A stretch of DNA of 64,000 nucleotides from Globodera rostochiensis (Eukaryota > Nematoda > Chromadorea > Rhabditida > Heteroderidae), in contig JAEVLN010000039.1 in NCBI GenBank assembly GCA_018350325.1, positions 62,001 to 126,000 of the forward strand, given 5' to 3'. Position 1 is the stretch's first letter. The number at the start of each line of letters is the position of its first letter. Positions 1-10,639 of this stretch are shown here, in pieces. Both the position numbers and the translations under genes were made by a program. Under the pieces are notes generated by a model that saw only the letters and a program-made list of their open reading frames with translations, was not told where the DNA came from and searched no databases.

Positions 1-454
1 GCTTATTTGTTTGAATTTTCATTTAAAATAAAACGTGCAAAAAAATGGCACGAAATTATGCACCAACCCAATATGTAAATGGAAAAAACAATATAAAGAT
101 GAAATTAAGAACCTTTAAAATATACGGACTTTGATCGATATTTTTTGGTTGCGGTCGGACTTTGTTGAAATTTTTTACAAACTGAATTTTTCGTTTCTTT
201 AAATTACAGTGTGTAATTATATTTATAAAGTTGAATGTGTAATTTTTTGTTTGATTGCCCTGACGTGGTTGCGTTTTAGCGGTTAAATTTTGTGTAAAAA
301 TAATTGTTTGAATTTTATACTAAAAAAGTTGAGGAGTGAAGAAGGTTAAACGCGAGATTTGAAAGAATAGTGTGGCAAGTGAAAAGACTTTTGACAGTGA
401 AAAAGGGGAATGAGATTGGGGCGGTAATAGAGTTGGCCGGGACCGGTCCGGAAA

Positions 455-552
455 TTCCCGGTTTTTTGAATCCCGATCCCTGTCCCGGTTTTTGAAAAAT
501 CGTAATCCCGGTCCCGGTTTTTGAAAAATCGTAATCCCGATCCCGGTTTTTG
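455..552. repeat. CCCGGTTTTTG tandem repeat
   Basis: About three units of roughly 33 bp built on CCCGGTTTTTGAAAAATCG. It sits directly upstream of the collagen fragment and begins with the palindromic GGGACCGGTCC near 440. Similar CCCGGT-rich strings occur at 42180-42230 and 56600-56655, which suggests the ends of a dispersed non-autonomous element. Confidence 0.6.
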
Positions 553-564
553 CTATTATTAGAG

Positions 565-928
565 GGGCCTCCCGGACGCCCAAGCTCAGAGCGCGCGCCT
601 GGTGAGCAAGGGCCGAAAGGACCGCCCGGATCCCCTGGCGAGAAGGGTCCAATTGGTCAGCCAAGAGTGAGTTCGTCGAATGTTTTGCAATAAATTTTTG
701 GACAAATTTTACAGAGCCGGACAGCCCGCCCCCGCGGAGCAATTAGTGCCGGCAGAGGCTGGACAGCCCGGTACAAATGCATCGTTTTGTTTAATTGTTG
801 TCAAATTGAAATGCTTTTCAGGTGAAACGGGACCGCATGGGCCTCCGGGACCGCCTGGACACCCCGGGTCTCCGGGCCAACCCGGCGCACTTGGGCCTAA
901 AGGTAGACAAGCGAAAATTTTAATTTTT
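565..928 (+). pseudogene. Nematode cuticle collagen fragment
   Basis: Gly-X-Y coding pieces are separated by intron-like gaps. The first runs 565-666 (GPPGRPSSERAPGEQGPKG...), followed by a GTGAGT donor at 667. The second begins after TTTTACAG near 715 and reads AGQPAPAEQLVPAEAGQPG. The third follows TTTTCAG near 822 and reads GETGPHGPPGPPGHPG... to GPKG, ending at a GT. The order Gly-X-Y / PAEQLVP / GEPGxPG / Gly-X-Y / GPKG is typical of the C-terminal triple-helical part of nematode cuticle collagens, which are secreted structural proteins of the exoskeleton. No N-terminal domain or cysteine cluster is visible upstream. The phase at the first junction does not match cleanly, so this is probably a decayed or truncated copy. 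An alternative is the 3' part of a gene whose other exons lie outside the window. Confidence 0.6.
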
Positions 929-967
929 ACCAAATGTTTAGATGAAAAAGTTTTGCCAAATTTTTAA

Positions 968-1315
968 TTAATTTTTCAATCACTAAAATATTATTAATTT
1001 TATGAATGCTCTTTCCGGCTTCTCTCATGATTCCCTATTCTACAAAAAAAAAAATAGGTTAAAACCTGAAAATCTCAGCTCTACTTATAAATGTTGCTGG
1101 AGTCTGAGTCGAAACTCAAAACAAAATTTCGACCACCCCTGAGCGGCACCGCCAGCCTCTTTCGTTCCTATATAATTAAAATTTTAGATAGAATCGCAAT
1201 ATTATAAAATTTGAGGGATCAAATTTCTGAACAAAAAAATTGTTTACAATCATCAAAAAATAATTGTATTAAAAACCAAAATGTTTCAATCAGTTTGCTA
1301 ACTTTGTTGCTGCTT
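968..1315. other. Intergenic, AT-rich
   Basis: No convincing open frame or repeat was found. Near 1270-1323 the sequence resembles 51290-51330, which is the uninterrupted version of the site where the hAT-like element inserted. Confidence 0.5.
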
Positions 1316-1534
1316 ATTGAATCCAGGGCTGTGTCGAAATTTCGATTTTCGATTTTCGAATTTCGATTTTCGACGTTTTTTTCCTTTCGATTTTCGATTT
1401 CGACAAAAATGGGCTGTTTTTCGAAAATAATTTCGAAAGTCGGAGGTCCAGGTTTTTAAATTTTTGGCAAGGATGGGCAGTGGTCTTGCCAACTTTTTGA
1501 CAAACTTTCAATCTTTTTTACATGCGTCCAACAG

Positions 1535-1690
1535 GTAAATTTATAGCTCAGTGGTTTGTCTTTACGATTTTGTCTTTTGGGTTCGAACCCGCTACAGTGC
1601 GATCACTTTTTTAACCTTTCTTCGGCCTTCACATTCTATCCCCCATTAACGGAACATTTTTAATGATTTTCAATTATTTTTAAATTAAAA
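1535..1690 (+). repeat. tRNA-derived SINE-like segment
   Basis: It contains a box A-like ATAGCTCAGTGGTTTGTC followed about 30 bp later by a near-perfect box B, GGGTTCGAACCC. The two are spaced as in a tRNA, but the acceptor stem does not pair well. The downstream part (GCGATCA...AATTAAAATAC) resembles 10925-11090, so this is a dispersed repeat rather than a tRNA gene. Confidence 0.4.
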
Positions 1691-1823
1691 TACTTACAAA
1701 AAAAGACCGCCGTACATTCTCCACTCTTATGTAAAAATGTTTTCCCCGAAATTACGAAGAAAAAAGCTCAATTTTGCGAAAATTTTGGTGAAATTGCTTA
1801 ACAAAACCCCCAAATTTCTCCCA

Positions 1824-1970
1824 GCGGCGCCTATCGGCACCGACGGGCCGCCACTGAAAGCATAAAGTCGACCAATTCATTGTGGTTTTTGGATCATTTT
1901 TCTTAACAAATTGAGTCAAAAAATCAAAATTTTCTCGGCGGCGCCTATCGGCACCGCCGACACCCCACCC
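1824..1970. repeat. GCGCCTATCGGCACCG palindromic motif, two copies
   Basis: The imperfect palindrome occurs near 1828 and 1938 inside the hAT-like element, and again near 29569, 49570 and, reversed, 56355. It is far more GC-rich than its surroundings. Confidence 0.65.
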
Positions 1971-2234
1971 TCATAAAAGCTTAAAATGGGCATATGAAGG
2001 CCTCTGAAATAAAAAATGCATCCTTCAAAAATTTAAAAATGAACAAGTGAAATTTCAAAAAATATTTATTAAATAAATTATTTAAAAAAAATTTTTTCTA
2101 ATCACATAAAAAAAATTTTCGATTTTGTTTCGATTTTCGACGTTTTTTTCCTTTCGATTTTCGATTTCGAACTTTTCAGTTTCGATTTTCGATTTCGACT
2201 TTTTTTTTACTTTCGACACAGCCCTGATTGAATC

Positions 2235-2584
2235 AATCAGTTTGTTGACGATGAACGGCTCCAAAATTTGGAATATTTTTTTTCGACCAAAAACACTTTT
2301 TTTTAAAGAGTCGTTAAAATGCCAGAAGCTATTGGTTGTCCCTCGTGAACTAAAAATAGAAAAAAAAATGTTCTTTTTGTCTTAAGTTTTAAACTTTTTG
2401 GGGTTCGACTATTGGACAGACATGTAGCAAAAAAATCGGAATTCATCGCATCGATTCGAGGCAAGATTTGTTGGAATTTGTTTCCATTCAAACCAGTCAT
2501 TGGGGGCGCTTTGGCATTGTTAAAATTCATGCTTTTCTGCTTACTAGCTCAAATATTGATTTGGTCCGGTTCAAAAGGTTTGGG
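2235..2584. other. Repeat-derived intergenic sequence
   Basis: Segment 2235-2300 matches 51320-51390 (frame containing N/FIDDVRL). The region up to 2530 has a short open frame of unknown meaning. No gene is called. Confidence 0.4.
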
Positions 2585-2740
2585 AAATATTATAAGATGT
2601 CATAAATATTGATTCAGGTGAGATAGTTGTTAAAGAATATGAATTTATATTAATGCCCATTTCAATTGTGAGCTGTCATTTATTACTTTCTTTTTGCCAA
2701 AGCTTAATAATATTTATTAATATTTAAAAATTAGAATATT
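2585..2740 (+). promoter_or_regulatory. Shared upstream block of HTH family, copy 1
   Basis: It contains GATGTCATAAATATTGATTC, an ATGCCC at about 2653, and TGTCATTTATTACTTTC. The same ordered block occurs before most family members. It lies about 100-250 bp before the start codon at 2840. Regulatory function is inferred from conservation between paralogues only. Confidence 0.45.
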
Positions 2741-2839
2741 GAGAAAAATCTTTAACAATTGATAAATTTTTTGCAATCCAATTTTCCATTTAAATTATAA
2801 ATTAATTTGTATTCAGAGGTCCATTTTTGCCAAAATAAA

Positions 2840-3837
2840 ATGGAATATTTTTGGGTTTTAATTTTCGTTTTATTCTTTGCAACAAATTCACTGGACAAAG
2901 CCGAATCCGTACAATCGGAGGAATTGGAGGAATTGCCACTCCAAACATTTGACGAATTATTCGTAGATGAATGGTGGGACAAAGATGAAGCCGAAGATTT
3001 GAACACGCCGCCAACAAACTTTGGACAAAATGTCCATCACCAAATCGACCGGCAAAACACCCAAATTGGACAAATTGAACCCAATTCAACTGATCAGCTT
3101 GGACAAATTGAACCCAATTCAACTGATCACCTTGGACAAATTGAACACAATTCAACTGCTCAGAATCCTCCTCGCACAGAGTCTGATCACTCTGATAATG
3201 CCAAAAATGGCGAAGAACAGAACGAAATGTCTTCAAACGAAAAAATTGCTGAAGATGAGCTGAAACGTAAAATTATCGACGAATTTCACGCATTGAAAGA
3301 CAAATTTAAGCAAAAAGGAAAATTTTCGTCAAAAGAATGGGTTCAAATTGATAGGAAAATTGCTGAACATTTAAAAGTTAATCGCAAAAAAATATATGAA
3401 TGGAAAAAAGAATTTGGCTTAAGTCGAAGAAATCCAGATAAACGAAAAATTTTTGTAGAGAAATTTGATCGGAAGAAAGCCGAGTTAAAGCAGGCCGGAT
3501 TCAAAAATTCTTATAAGCAAGAAATTGATAAAACTGTCGCAAAAGAGTTGGGCCTCTGTTTTACAACAATTTACGCTTGGAAACGTGAACTTGGCCAAAC
3601 CAGTGAGTATTCGACACCAAATTTATTATTTATATTAATTAAAATTTTACAGCACCAAATCAAAAATACACCCACAGCGAACAAAAGGAATTAATGAAAC
3701 GTTATTATGAAATTAAGGACAAAACCCCTAAAATTAGTAATGAAGACATTGCCAAAATGTTGAAAATTGGAAGAGTCACTTTGTATAAATGGAAAAACCA
3801 ATTTGAACGAGAGCAATTGCAACCAAGCTGTCGATGA
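2840..3837 (+). CDS. Secreted triple-HTH family protein, copy 1
   Basis: Two exons are predicted: 2840-3602 and 3653-3837, joined by a 50-bp phase-1 intron (GTGAGT...TTTTACAG), giving about 315 aa. The ATG at 2840 is chosen because all paralogues start at MEEFW/MEYFW. In order the protein has a signal peptide (about 1-24), a type B acidic block (ELPLQTFDELFVDEWWDK), three GQIEPNSTDQ-type repeats, HTH1 (IAEHLKVNRKKIYEWKKEFG), HTH2 (VAKELGLCFTTIYAWKREL) and, in exon 2, HTH3 (IAKMLKIGRVTLYKWK). A 1-bp deletion relative to paralogues ends the protein at QLQPSCR; the usual tail remains readable in another frame to about 3904. A possible AATAAA is near 3956. Function unknown; a secreted DNA-binding effector is inferred. 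Confidence 0.75.
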
Positions 3838-5080
3838 TTGGCAATCTGCTGAAGTGAATAACGGCTCAAATGTTCAGAAAATTGGGCACTCGGAAAGTAT
3901 TTGAATGAAACGATGGGCAATAGAATTTTTGACAAATTCACTTTTTTGGTTCCTAATAAAGCTAAAAATAATTGATTTTTCTATGTAGAATTTTTAAAAA
4001 TTTTATTTAAATTGACATAACTTTATTAATTTAAAAATTCACTCGTTTCTAACTGCCCCAACTTCGGTATAGCGGAAACATGTGCATGCAACTTCTTAGT
4101 CATTAGGCATAGACGTGTCGCAAAATAAACGCGTCAATTCCGCGTAGCTTGAGACGGCTCCAGTTCGGTGAGAAGACAACACTCGTGTTAATTATGAAAT
4201 CTGTTAATTTTAGAAATTCAAAGATTTGCAAGTCTATAAGTTTTTTAGGATTAACCAAACCAAACAAACAGTAAAATCACTTCAAAACAGGTGATTCTAC
4301 TCTGATGAATGTGCTTTTTGTTTTAAAAAGACCTTCAGCTGCTCTTGCCGCCTTTTCCAGATCTTCTGCTTCATTAGGCTATACCTTCGAAGTTCACTAA
4401 ATGAAAGAATTGTTTGGGGAAAAAGCCAAGCGGTTCATTCGTTTGTTCACTGTAAAAAAGTGCACTCTTTATTAAACTAAAATTTTTACGAATTTTCGAA
4501 TTGTTTAGATATGGCTTAACATTAACTTTTAAAAACTTGGTGCTTTCGAGTGCGTCTTGTTTGTTTGATTTTGTTGAGTTTAAATAGAATTTCCAAAATT
4601 AACCGGTGCTTTATGATTTAAATGCAAAACACAAAAAAAAGCGGGATGACTAAGCGATGAGAAAGCAAAAAAAAAAGAAGCCAGGAACAAATACAACAAT
4701 AAAAAACAACATATTTTTAAACGCGAATTGGGTCGGAGGCGTTCATCCGAGCAATTTCGTCGTTCGGGAGAGAGCGTTAACGAATGTCATCTCGATTACC
4801 TTACCCTACCCCTTCTCACTCTTTTTGTCCAATTGAAGAAAATTAATTTAAAAAAATGTATGTATACAATGTTATCGGTGCCTTAGGTGGAGTTGGAAAG
4901 CGCTTTTTTTATTGGCTATAAAATAATACGTGGGGAATAGTACGGTAACCCAATAATGATCATCCTCGGCCTGGCAAATTTTTGTTCAGAAATCGTTCAA
5001 TTAGTTCCATCCATTGTTTCATCCTTCAGAGTTGTGGTTGCTGATGACGTTGATGGTCCGGACTGGTTGCGGCTCGTTCC
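3838..5080. other. Intergenic, no gene seen
   Basis: The residual family tail reaches 3904. The rest is AT-rich with no supported gene. A GCCAAGCGGTTCA string near 4425 recurs near 24160 (reversed) and 52225, so it marks another dispersed repeat. Confidence 0.4.
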
Positions 5081-5083
5081 ACG

Positions 5084-5332
5084 TCACCTTGTCCGGTAGG
5101 CTTGCACTCCGCACTCCGGCTCGTTTGGCTCCTTCTTTTCTCCCAAAATTCTTTTGATGGTTAATGCGGCATCGTGTGCCTCATCTTGTATCTCGGTGGC
5201 CTTTTTCTGTATTAAGCATGCGCTGAAGCTTGCCGGATTTCGCCAGAATTTCGCTCGTACACTTCGGCTCTCTGGGCTCTTTCTGGCCACGTTGCCAATG
5301 GCATAATTCCGCTTGGTTGTGGAGCCGGCCAA
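5084..5332 (-). CDS. Possible exon of hypothetical protein
   Basis: An 82-codon open frame on the minus strand, GC-rich relative to its surroundings, includes LIQKKATEIQDEAHDAALTI and IKRILGEKKEPNEP. It could be one exon of a longer gene. I recognise no family and no clear start or splice sites. Confidence is low. Confidence 0.25.
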   Translation of the reverse strand: MAGSTTKRNYAIGNVARKSPESRSVRAKFWRNPASFSACLIQKKATEIQDEAHDAALTIKRILGEKKEPNEPECGVQAYRTR

Positions 5333-5356
5333 CCGCTAGACAGTGAGAGGCCAGCC

Positions 5357-5563
5357 GTTCATTTCCGAAAGCTCACTGTTCACGTCACCACTGTTTGGCT
5401 GCACTTTGAATTGGATGGCGCGACAAAGCCTCTTCCTTTGTCCGATTTGCGATCAATGACCATTTTTGTCCTGTCGGCACTTGTCTTGCGAAAGTTCATT
5501 TCCGAAAGCGCACTGTCCACGTCACCACTGTTTGGCTGCACTTCGAATTGGATGGCGCGACAA
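5357..5563. repeat. Direct repeat pair, about 69 bp
   Basis: Segments about 5357-5425 and 5495-5563 are nearly identical (both hold CACTGTTTGGCTGCACTT and GAATTGGATGGCGCGACAAA). They are offset by 138 bp, a local tandem duplication. Confidence 0.75.
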
Positions 5564-5639
5564 AACCTGAAAATGCTCGGAAATCAGAAACGTAAACAAT
5601 GGAACTTTCTTTCCGTTAGAAAAAATTTTTATTTATTTT

Positions 5640-6236
5640 TTATTTAATAAAAATTTTGTGCGTTTGAATGTGGTAGATGGGTTTGGGGAGTGAAATGTTG
5701 CAACTAATGGCCTGCCTAGGGAGCCTTTGGATTTCTTCTCGGTCTGCTTCTTCTTCTCTTCAAATTGGACACTTGTTCCTATTTGCCATTATATCCGGAT
5801 ATTTTCAAGGCTCATCTTCCGGCCGTCGTGACCCACGTCTGAGGTGACTTTCCATCTCTCTAATAAATATTTTTATTCTGCCAACCGAAAATAAACCGAT
5901 TAAAAAAAATATTTTGCCTTCCTAATCATCAATTTATTTATTTTTCCAGTCGTCGTCAGTTCGCCTTTCGCAGGCCGGCCTTTGATCACAATTTCAAGGA
6001 CTTTTCTCTTTATTTGATTCATTTATTTATTTTTGGGTTCCTCTTTTGCCATTCATTATTTTATTCAGATTCTCATCTATCACATTTCGCTGCTTAATCA
6101 ATTCCGCTTTATTACATTCATTCTCTGGAGCTACGTCCCTTTCTCATCGCCCTTTTGGTCGCTCTCATCAATTCGCAATTCGGGGGTATTTTCTCTTACC
6201 TAATTCAAAAAACCCAAATCCGAAATAACGCAGATG
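5640..6236. other. Intergenic, no gene seen
   Basis: T/C-rich sequence with short open frames only. No homology is recognised. Confidence 0.4.
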
Positions 6237-6880
6237 TTCAGTTCAAAGTTAAAACAGCCAATTCTATTTGCATTTTTTGATTTTCTGTTTTAGCATATAT
6301 AAAATGTAAAATGACTAAGGGACCAAAAATTTATTAGACACGGATATAGAATAGAAGGTTAAATAGCGTATTAATAATAGATAGCTCAGACTTACTAATT
6401 ACTCGTGGTGATTAAAGAACGCAAATCAGTTAAATTATATAAATAAGGAAAGATGGCACCCCTAATTTATAGGCACTAAGAAGTATCTTCGAATAAAATT
6501 TTCTAAATCGAAACTTTCGGGGTTTAGGAAATTTTTTTTCCGTATATTTTTTTTTCCCTACCGATTCGTAAAAACGAAAAAAATTAGATTCATTTATGTA
6601 AAAATGTCGTTTTTCTTCAGGAGACCAATTAATTATAAATTATTCTATAATATTTTTCATTTGAATATTCTCAATCAATCGTTATTTTATAAAATGAATA
6701 TTATTAAAAAAAATATATAGAAAATATGGAATATTGATTTGGTCCCGGTTCAAATAAATATTATGAAATGCCAGGAATATTTTATATGAAAAAGCCCATT
6801 TAGTTGTGGGCTGCCATTTATTACTTCAATAATTTTTATGATCGGCTAAAATATTTTTTAATATTTGTAAAAATTTGTGA
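6237..6880 (+). promoter_or_regulatory. Extended shared upstream region, copy 2
   Basis: The segment from TTCAAAGTTAAAACAGCCAA onward recurs at about 23510, 34018, 34826 and (reversed) 52540-52760. Its distal part (6730-6880) is the family promoter-like block: TTGATTTGGTCCCGGTTCAA, then ATGCCAGGAATATT with ATGCCA at 6778-6783, then GCTGCCATTTATTAC. ATGCCA lies 240 bp before the ATG at 7018. ATGCCA is the hexamer reported as the dorsal-gland (DOG) box of Globodera effectors; whether it acts that way here is unknown. Confidence 0.45.
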
Positions 6881-7017
6881 AATTTATTATTCTTTGGACA
6901 GAAATTCTTTAACACAAAAATAATTTACAAATTTTTTTATATCATTTCTGTTTATTATAGAATTAATTGGATTTCATATAAATTCCCCTAAATTCAGAGT
7001 TTATTTTGCCCTATAAA

Positions 7018-8003
7018 ATGGAAGAATTTTGTATTTTAATTTTGGTGTTATTCTTCACGACAAATTCACTGGACAAAGCCGAATCCGTAAAAGTAAAATT
7101 GGAGGAAACGCCACTAAAAACATTTGATGAAATATTCGGAGAAGGCTGGTGGGACAAAGGTGAATCCGAAGATTTGAAAACGCCGCCGCCAACAAACTTT
7201 GGACAAAATGTCCATCACCAAATCGACCGGCAGAACACCCAAATTGGACAAATTGAACCCAATTCAACTGATCAGCTTGGACAAATTGAACCCAATTCAA
7301 CTGATCAGCTTGGGCAAATTGAACCCAATTCAAAGGATCAGAATCCCCCTCTCGCAGAGTCTGATCACTCTGATAATGCTAAAAATTATGAAGAACAGAA
7401 CGAACTAATGCAAGAAATTACTTCAAACGAAAAACGTAAAATTATCGACAAATTCCACGCAATAAAAGACGAATTTAAGCAAAAAGGAAAATTTTCGTCA
7501 AAAGAATGGGTTCAAATTGATAGGAAAATTGCTAAACATTTAAAAGTCAATCGCTCAAAATTATATAAATGGAAAAAAGAATTTGGCATAAGTCGAAAAG
7601 TATTCTATGGAAAAGAAGAACGTAAACATTTGGTAGAGAAATTTACTCAAATGAAAGCCGAGTTAAAGCTGGCCGGGTTCAAAAACTGTTATCATCACGA
7701 AATTGATGTGACTGTCGCAAAAGAGATGGGCCTTAGTTTTATGACAATTTACAGGTGGAAAAATGAAATTGACCAAACCAGTGAGTATTTGGAGCCCAAT
7801 TTTAATGATTTATTTATAATAATTAAAATTCTTTTACAGAACCAAACCATAAATACGCCCTTAGCAAACAAAAGGAATTAATGAAACATTATTTTGAAAT
7901 TAAAGACAAAACTCCTAAAATTAATGACAAGGACATTGCCAAAATGTTCAAAATTGGAAGCGCCACTTTGGATAGATGGAAAAGGCAATTTAAACAAAAG
8001 TAA
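7018..8003 (+). CDS. Secreted triple-HTH family protein, copy 2
   Basis: Exons 7018-7780 and 7840-8003 with a 59-bp phase-1 intron give about 308 aa. A signal peptide (MEEFCILILVLFFTTNS) is followed by a type A acidic block (ETPLKTFDEIFGEGWWDK), three 11-residue GQIEPNSTDQL-type repeats, HTH1 (IAKHLKVNRSKLYKWKKEFG), HTH2 (VAKEMGLSFMTIYRWK) and HTH3 (IAKMFKIGSATLDRWKRQFK). The frame stops at TAA 8001 just after HTH3, and a second in-frame TAA follows. Beyond the stops the usual tail is still readable to a TGA at about 8098, so tail loss is recent. The 3' flank is shared with the copies at 18339 and 35421. The HTH modules are intact, so it may be functional without the tail. Confidence 0.72.
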
Positions 8004-8100
8004 TTGTATTAAAATTCTGTCGATGGGCATTCTGTGGAAGAGAATGCCGCGGAAAATGTTCAAGAAATTGAAAATTCGAATTCGGAAAGCTTTTGAATGA

Positions 8101-8600
8101 ATAAATTATTTGTAAAGATGTTTTGTGATTTAATGATTTTAAAATATTTTTTACGACAAATGAGATTTTTAAATATTTGCTAAATATGTTATGGAATACT
8201 TGTAACTCTCAAACTTTTTCTCTTGGTCTATAAAACATGAACAATGCAATTTATGAAATTGCAAGTATTTTTGCATATCGGTGCATATTTTGCCATTTTG
8301 CATATTTTGGTTTGACCATAACACTCATCATGTTGGAGGGTGGCCATCTGAATTATATGAAAACCTTGCCAAAATGCCACAATTATTATTGGCCCAAAAT
8401 GCATTCGGACATACTGACCTTGACAAAACTCTGCATAATTTGTCAATTTGGACACAATCCAATCCCCGCGGAGATGATAATGATCCCGCAAATACACTGC
8501 TTGCAAAAAATTTGGTCTTAATTTGGCCAGACTTTTCTTCGGCTCACCCGAGACAATATTTTGATATAGGCCAATTTAGTTAAAAAAATTCCTACTTTCT
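8101..8600 (+). repeat. 3' flank shared by three family copies, with coding-like passenger
   Basis: The flank matches 19324-19790 and, in part, 37194-37470, so 3' sequence was duplicated along with the gene. Within it an open frame at about 8281-8583 reads HTHHVGGWPSEL and QNAFGHTDLDKTLHNLSIW. The 19640-19790 copy keeps recognisable pieces of this frame (QNAFGHTDLD, LSI.TQSNP) with indels. I do not recognise the protein; it looks like a passenger exon. Confidence 0.5.
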
Positions 8601-9700
8601 TGGGGTCGGAATTCCGAAATTTTTTGAGGCAACGGAATCCGATTTTATGAAATTTTTGAGGTCGTCGGCGACCATCAACCTTTAAAAAGAAGGTTTCTTT
8701 TTTGGGTTTGGTTGTGGTCCAATCATTACAAATCGTTTTTGATCTGGCGTGGCGCAAGTCGGAAAACGAGTGAAATTTTTTGTTGCTTTAAAATTTGAGT
8801 TGCGACCCCAGGCAGAACGGAAAAGTAGCATCATTCTTTTTGAAAATTTTGAGCACGTAAATAGTTTTTGGAAATTTCCAAAAATTGTTAGAATTCGGAA
8901 TTGGTCGAAACAGAGGTCAGATTTGGATACAACGGCCCCGAAACCCCTATTTTGGAAACTTTTAAAACTCAGTGTCGAAATGTTCAGTGTCGAAATGTCC
9001 AGTGTCGAAATGTACTGTAACCCCAATCTGCACCCCCCTTTTGTCACAATGTGCTGAAATTCTACAAACAAAATCTAATTTAAAGACTTAATTAAAATAA
9101 ACCATCACCTCAGTTGACAAATCACACGCCATCTAGGCACCTCTTGTGGAAAGGTGCTTCAAAGAAAAAGTCGTTTTAAAATAATGCTCCGAGCTTTTCT
9201 CGTCAAAACCTATTCGCAAAAAAAACGTAAAAAAGTTTAAAATATTCATCACTAGGGCCGCTAATTATATGGATAAAAAATCTCGAAATATGGCCATAAA
9301 ATATGGATGAAAAATTGTAAAATATGGACTGGATAAAAAAATTTTCAAATATAGCAAAAAATGGACAAGAAAATTTTTATATGTAAATTAAAAGGCATTT
9401 CAGAAAAATTTTTTTAAAGCAGAATTTTAAAAATTTTCATTTTTTGGTGGCAGAATTTTTAGTCGTGAAAAAGTCAATTTTTAGGGGTGCTTTTTTTGTA
9501 TTTCGTTTTTATTGCATTTTTGTTAAGGAATTTTTGAAAAATGGCAAAATATTATGGATAAACAATTTTCAGCGAGTCAAAAAAAAATTTCATAATTTTT
9601 GTTTATTGCTTTTTGATTGCTATAAAAAGTTTTTTCAAAAAAAGATTTTAAACCAAAAAGAGTTGAAATCATTAAATGGCAAAACATCTTTACAAATCAA
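8600..9700. other. Intergenic with minor repeats
   Basis: Three tandem CAGTGTCGAAATGT units sit at about 8969-9012. Around 9258-9370 is ATATGGATAAAAAA-rich sequence that starts CACTAGGGCCGC, like a transposon terminus, but no partner end was found. No gene is called. Confidence 0.4.
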
Positions 9701-9707
9701 TGACCAT

Positions 9708-10599
9708 TCAAATACTTTCCGAATTCGAGTTCTCAATTTCCTGAACATTTGCCGCGGCATTCTCTTCCACAAACATCATATCCTTTTGTTCGCTGTGGGG
9801 TTTATTTAGTTCTGTAAAAGAATTTTAATTAATAAAATTGGGCTCGTAATAATACTCACTGGCATGGCCAAGTTCACTTTTCCAAACATAAATTGTTTTA
9901 AAAGTGAGGCCCAACTCTTTCGCGACAGTTTCATCAATTTCGTGACCATAGGAGTTTTTGAATCCGTCCCGCATTAACTCGGCTTTCTTTTGAGTAAATT
10001 TCTCTACCAAATGTTTACGTTCTTCTTTTTTCTTTCCAAGGTTATACATTTTTCTACTTAGGCCAAATTCTTTTTTCCATTTATATATTTTTGAGCGACA
10101 GACTTTTAAATGTTTAGCAATTTTTCTATCAATTTGAACCCATTCTTTTGACAAAATTTTCCTTTTTGCTTAAATTCGTCTTTTATTGCGTGGAATTCTT
10201 CGATAATTTAGGAGGATTCTGATCAGTTGAATTGGGAATTTGTCCATAGTGATCAGACTCTGTGAGAGAAAGATTCTGATCAGTTGAATTGGGTTCAATT
10301 TGTCTAAGCTGATCAGTTGAATTGGGTTCAATTTGTCTAAGCTGATCAGTTGAATTGGGTTCAATTTGTGCAATTTGGGTGTTCTGCCGGTCGATTTGGT
10401 GATGGACATTTTGTCAAAGTTTGTTGGCACCGGCATTTTCAAATCTTCGGCTTCACCTTTGTCCCACCAGCCTTCTTCGAATATTTCATCAAATGTTTTG
10501 AGTGGCGTTTCCTCCATTTTTACTTTTACGGATTCGGCTTTGTCCAATTGAATTTGTTGCAAATAATGACACAAAAATTAAAAAACAAAACTCTTCCAA
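9708..10599 (-). pseudogene. HTH family pseudogene, copy 3
   Basis: Homology runs from the former start (ATG changed to TTG at 10599-10597) to a TGA at 9708. A +1 insertion in the signal peptide (TTCAATTGGAC for TTCACTGGAC) and a later frame change break exon 1. HTH1 and HTH2 are readable at 9850-10154. The intron is recognisable. In exon 2 the whole HTH3 is missing: HSEQKD joins directly to VEENAAANVQEIENSNSESI, in frame. It shows that HTH3 can be lost cleanly while the tail persists. Confidence 0.85.
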
Positions 10600-10639
10600 T
10601 TTATTTGGCCAAAAACTTCTGAAATTTATTTTTTAATTT

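Larger units (their letters stand above)
1316..2234. mobile_element. hAT-type non-autonomous element (MITE) with TSD
   Basis: The element spans 1324-2226 (903 bp). Its ends are perfect 16-bp inverted repeats, CAGGGCTGTGTCGAAA at the left and its complement at 2211-2226. It is flanked by an exact 8-bp direct repeat, ATTGAATC, at 1316-1323 and 2227-2234. An 8-bp duplication and a CAGGG terminus are hallmarks of the hAT superfamily. The subterminal regions are rich in TTTCGATTTTCGA. There is no transposase frame, so it would need an enzyme in trans. A related uninterrupted sequence near 51290-51360 serves as an empty-site paralogue. Internally it carries a tRNA-like segment (about 1535-1625) and two GCGCCTATCGGCACCG motifs. 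Confidence 0.88.

Noticed and set aside
3021..3263. Alternative-frame proteins such as LDKLNPIQLI repeats across family copies
   Set aside because: They are shadows of the GQIEPNSTDQ array in another frame and lack independent conservation.
3653..3694. Premature stop after HTH2 in most family copies
   Set aside because: The apparent stop lies in the conserved intron; splicing restores a continuous frame into HTH3.
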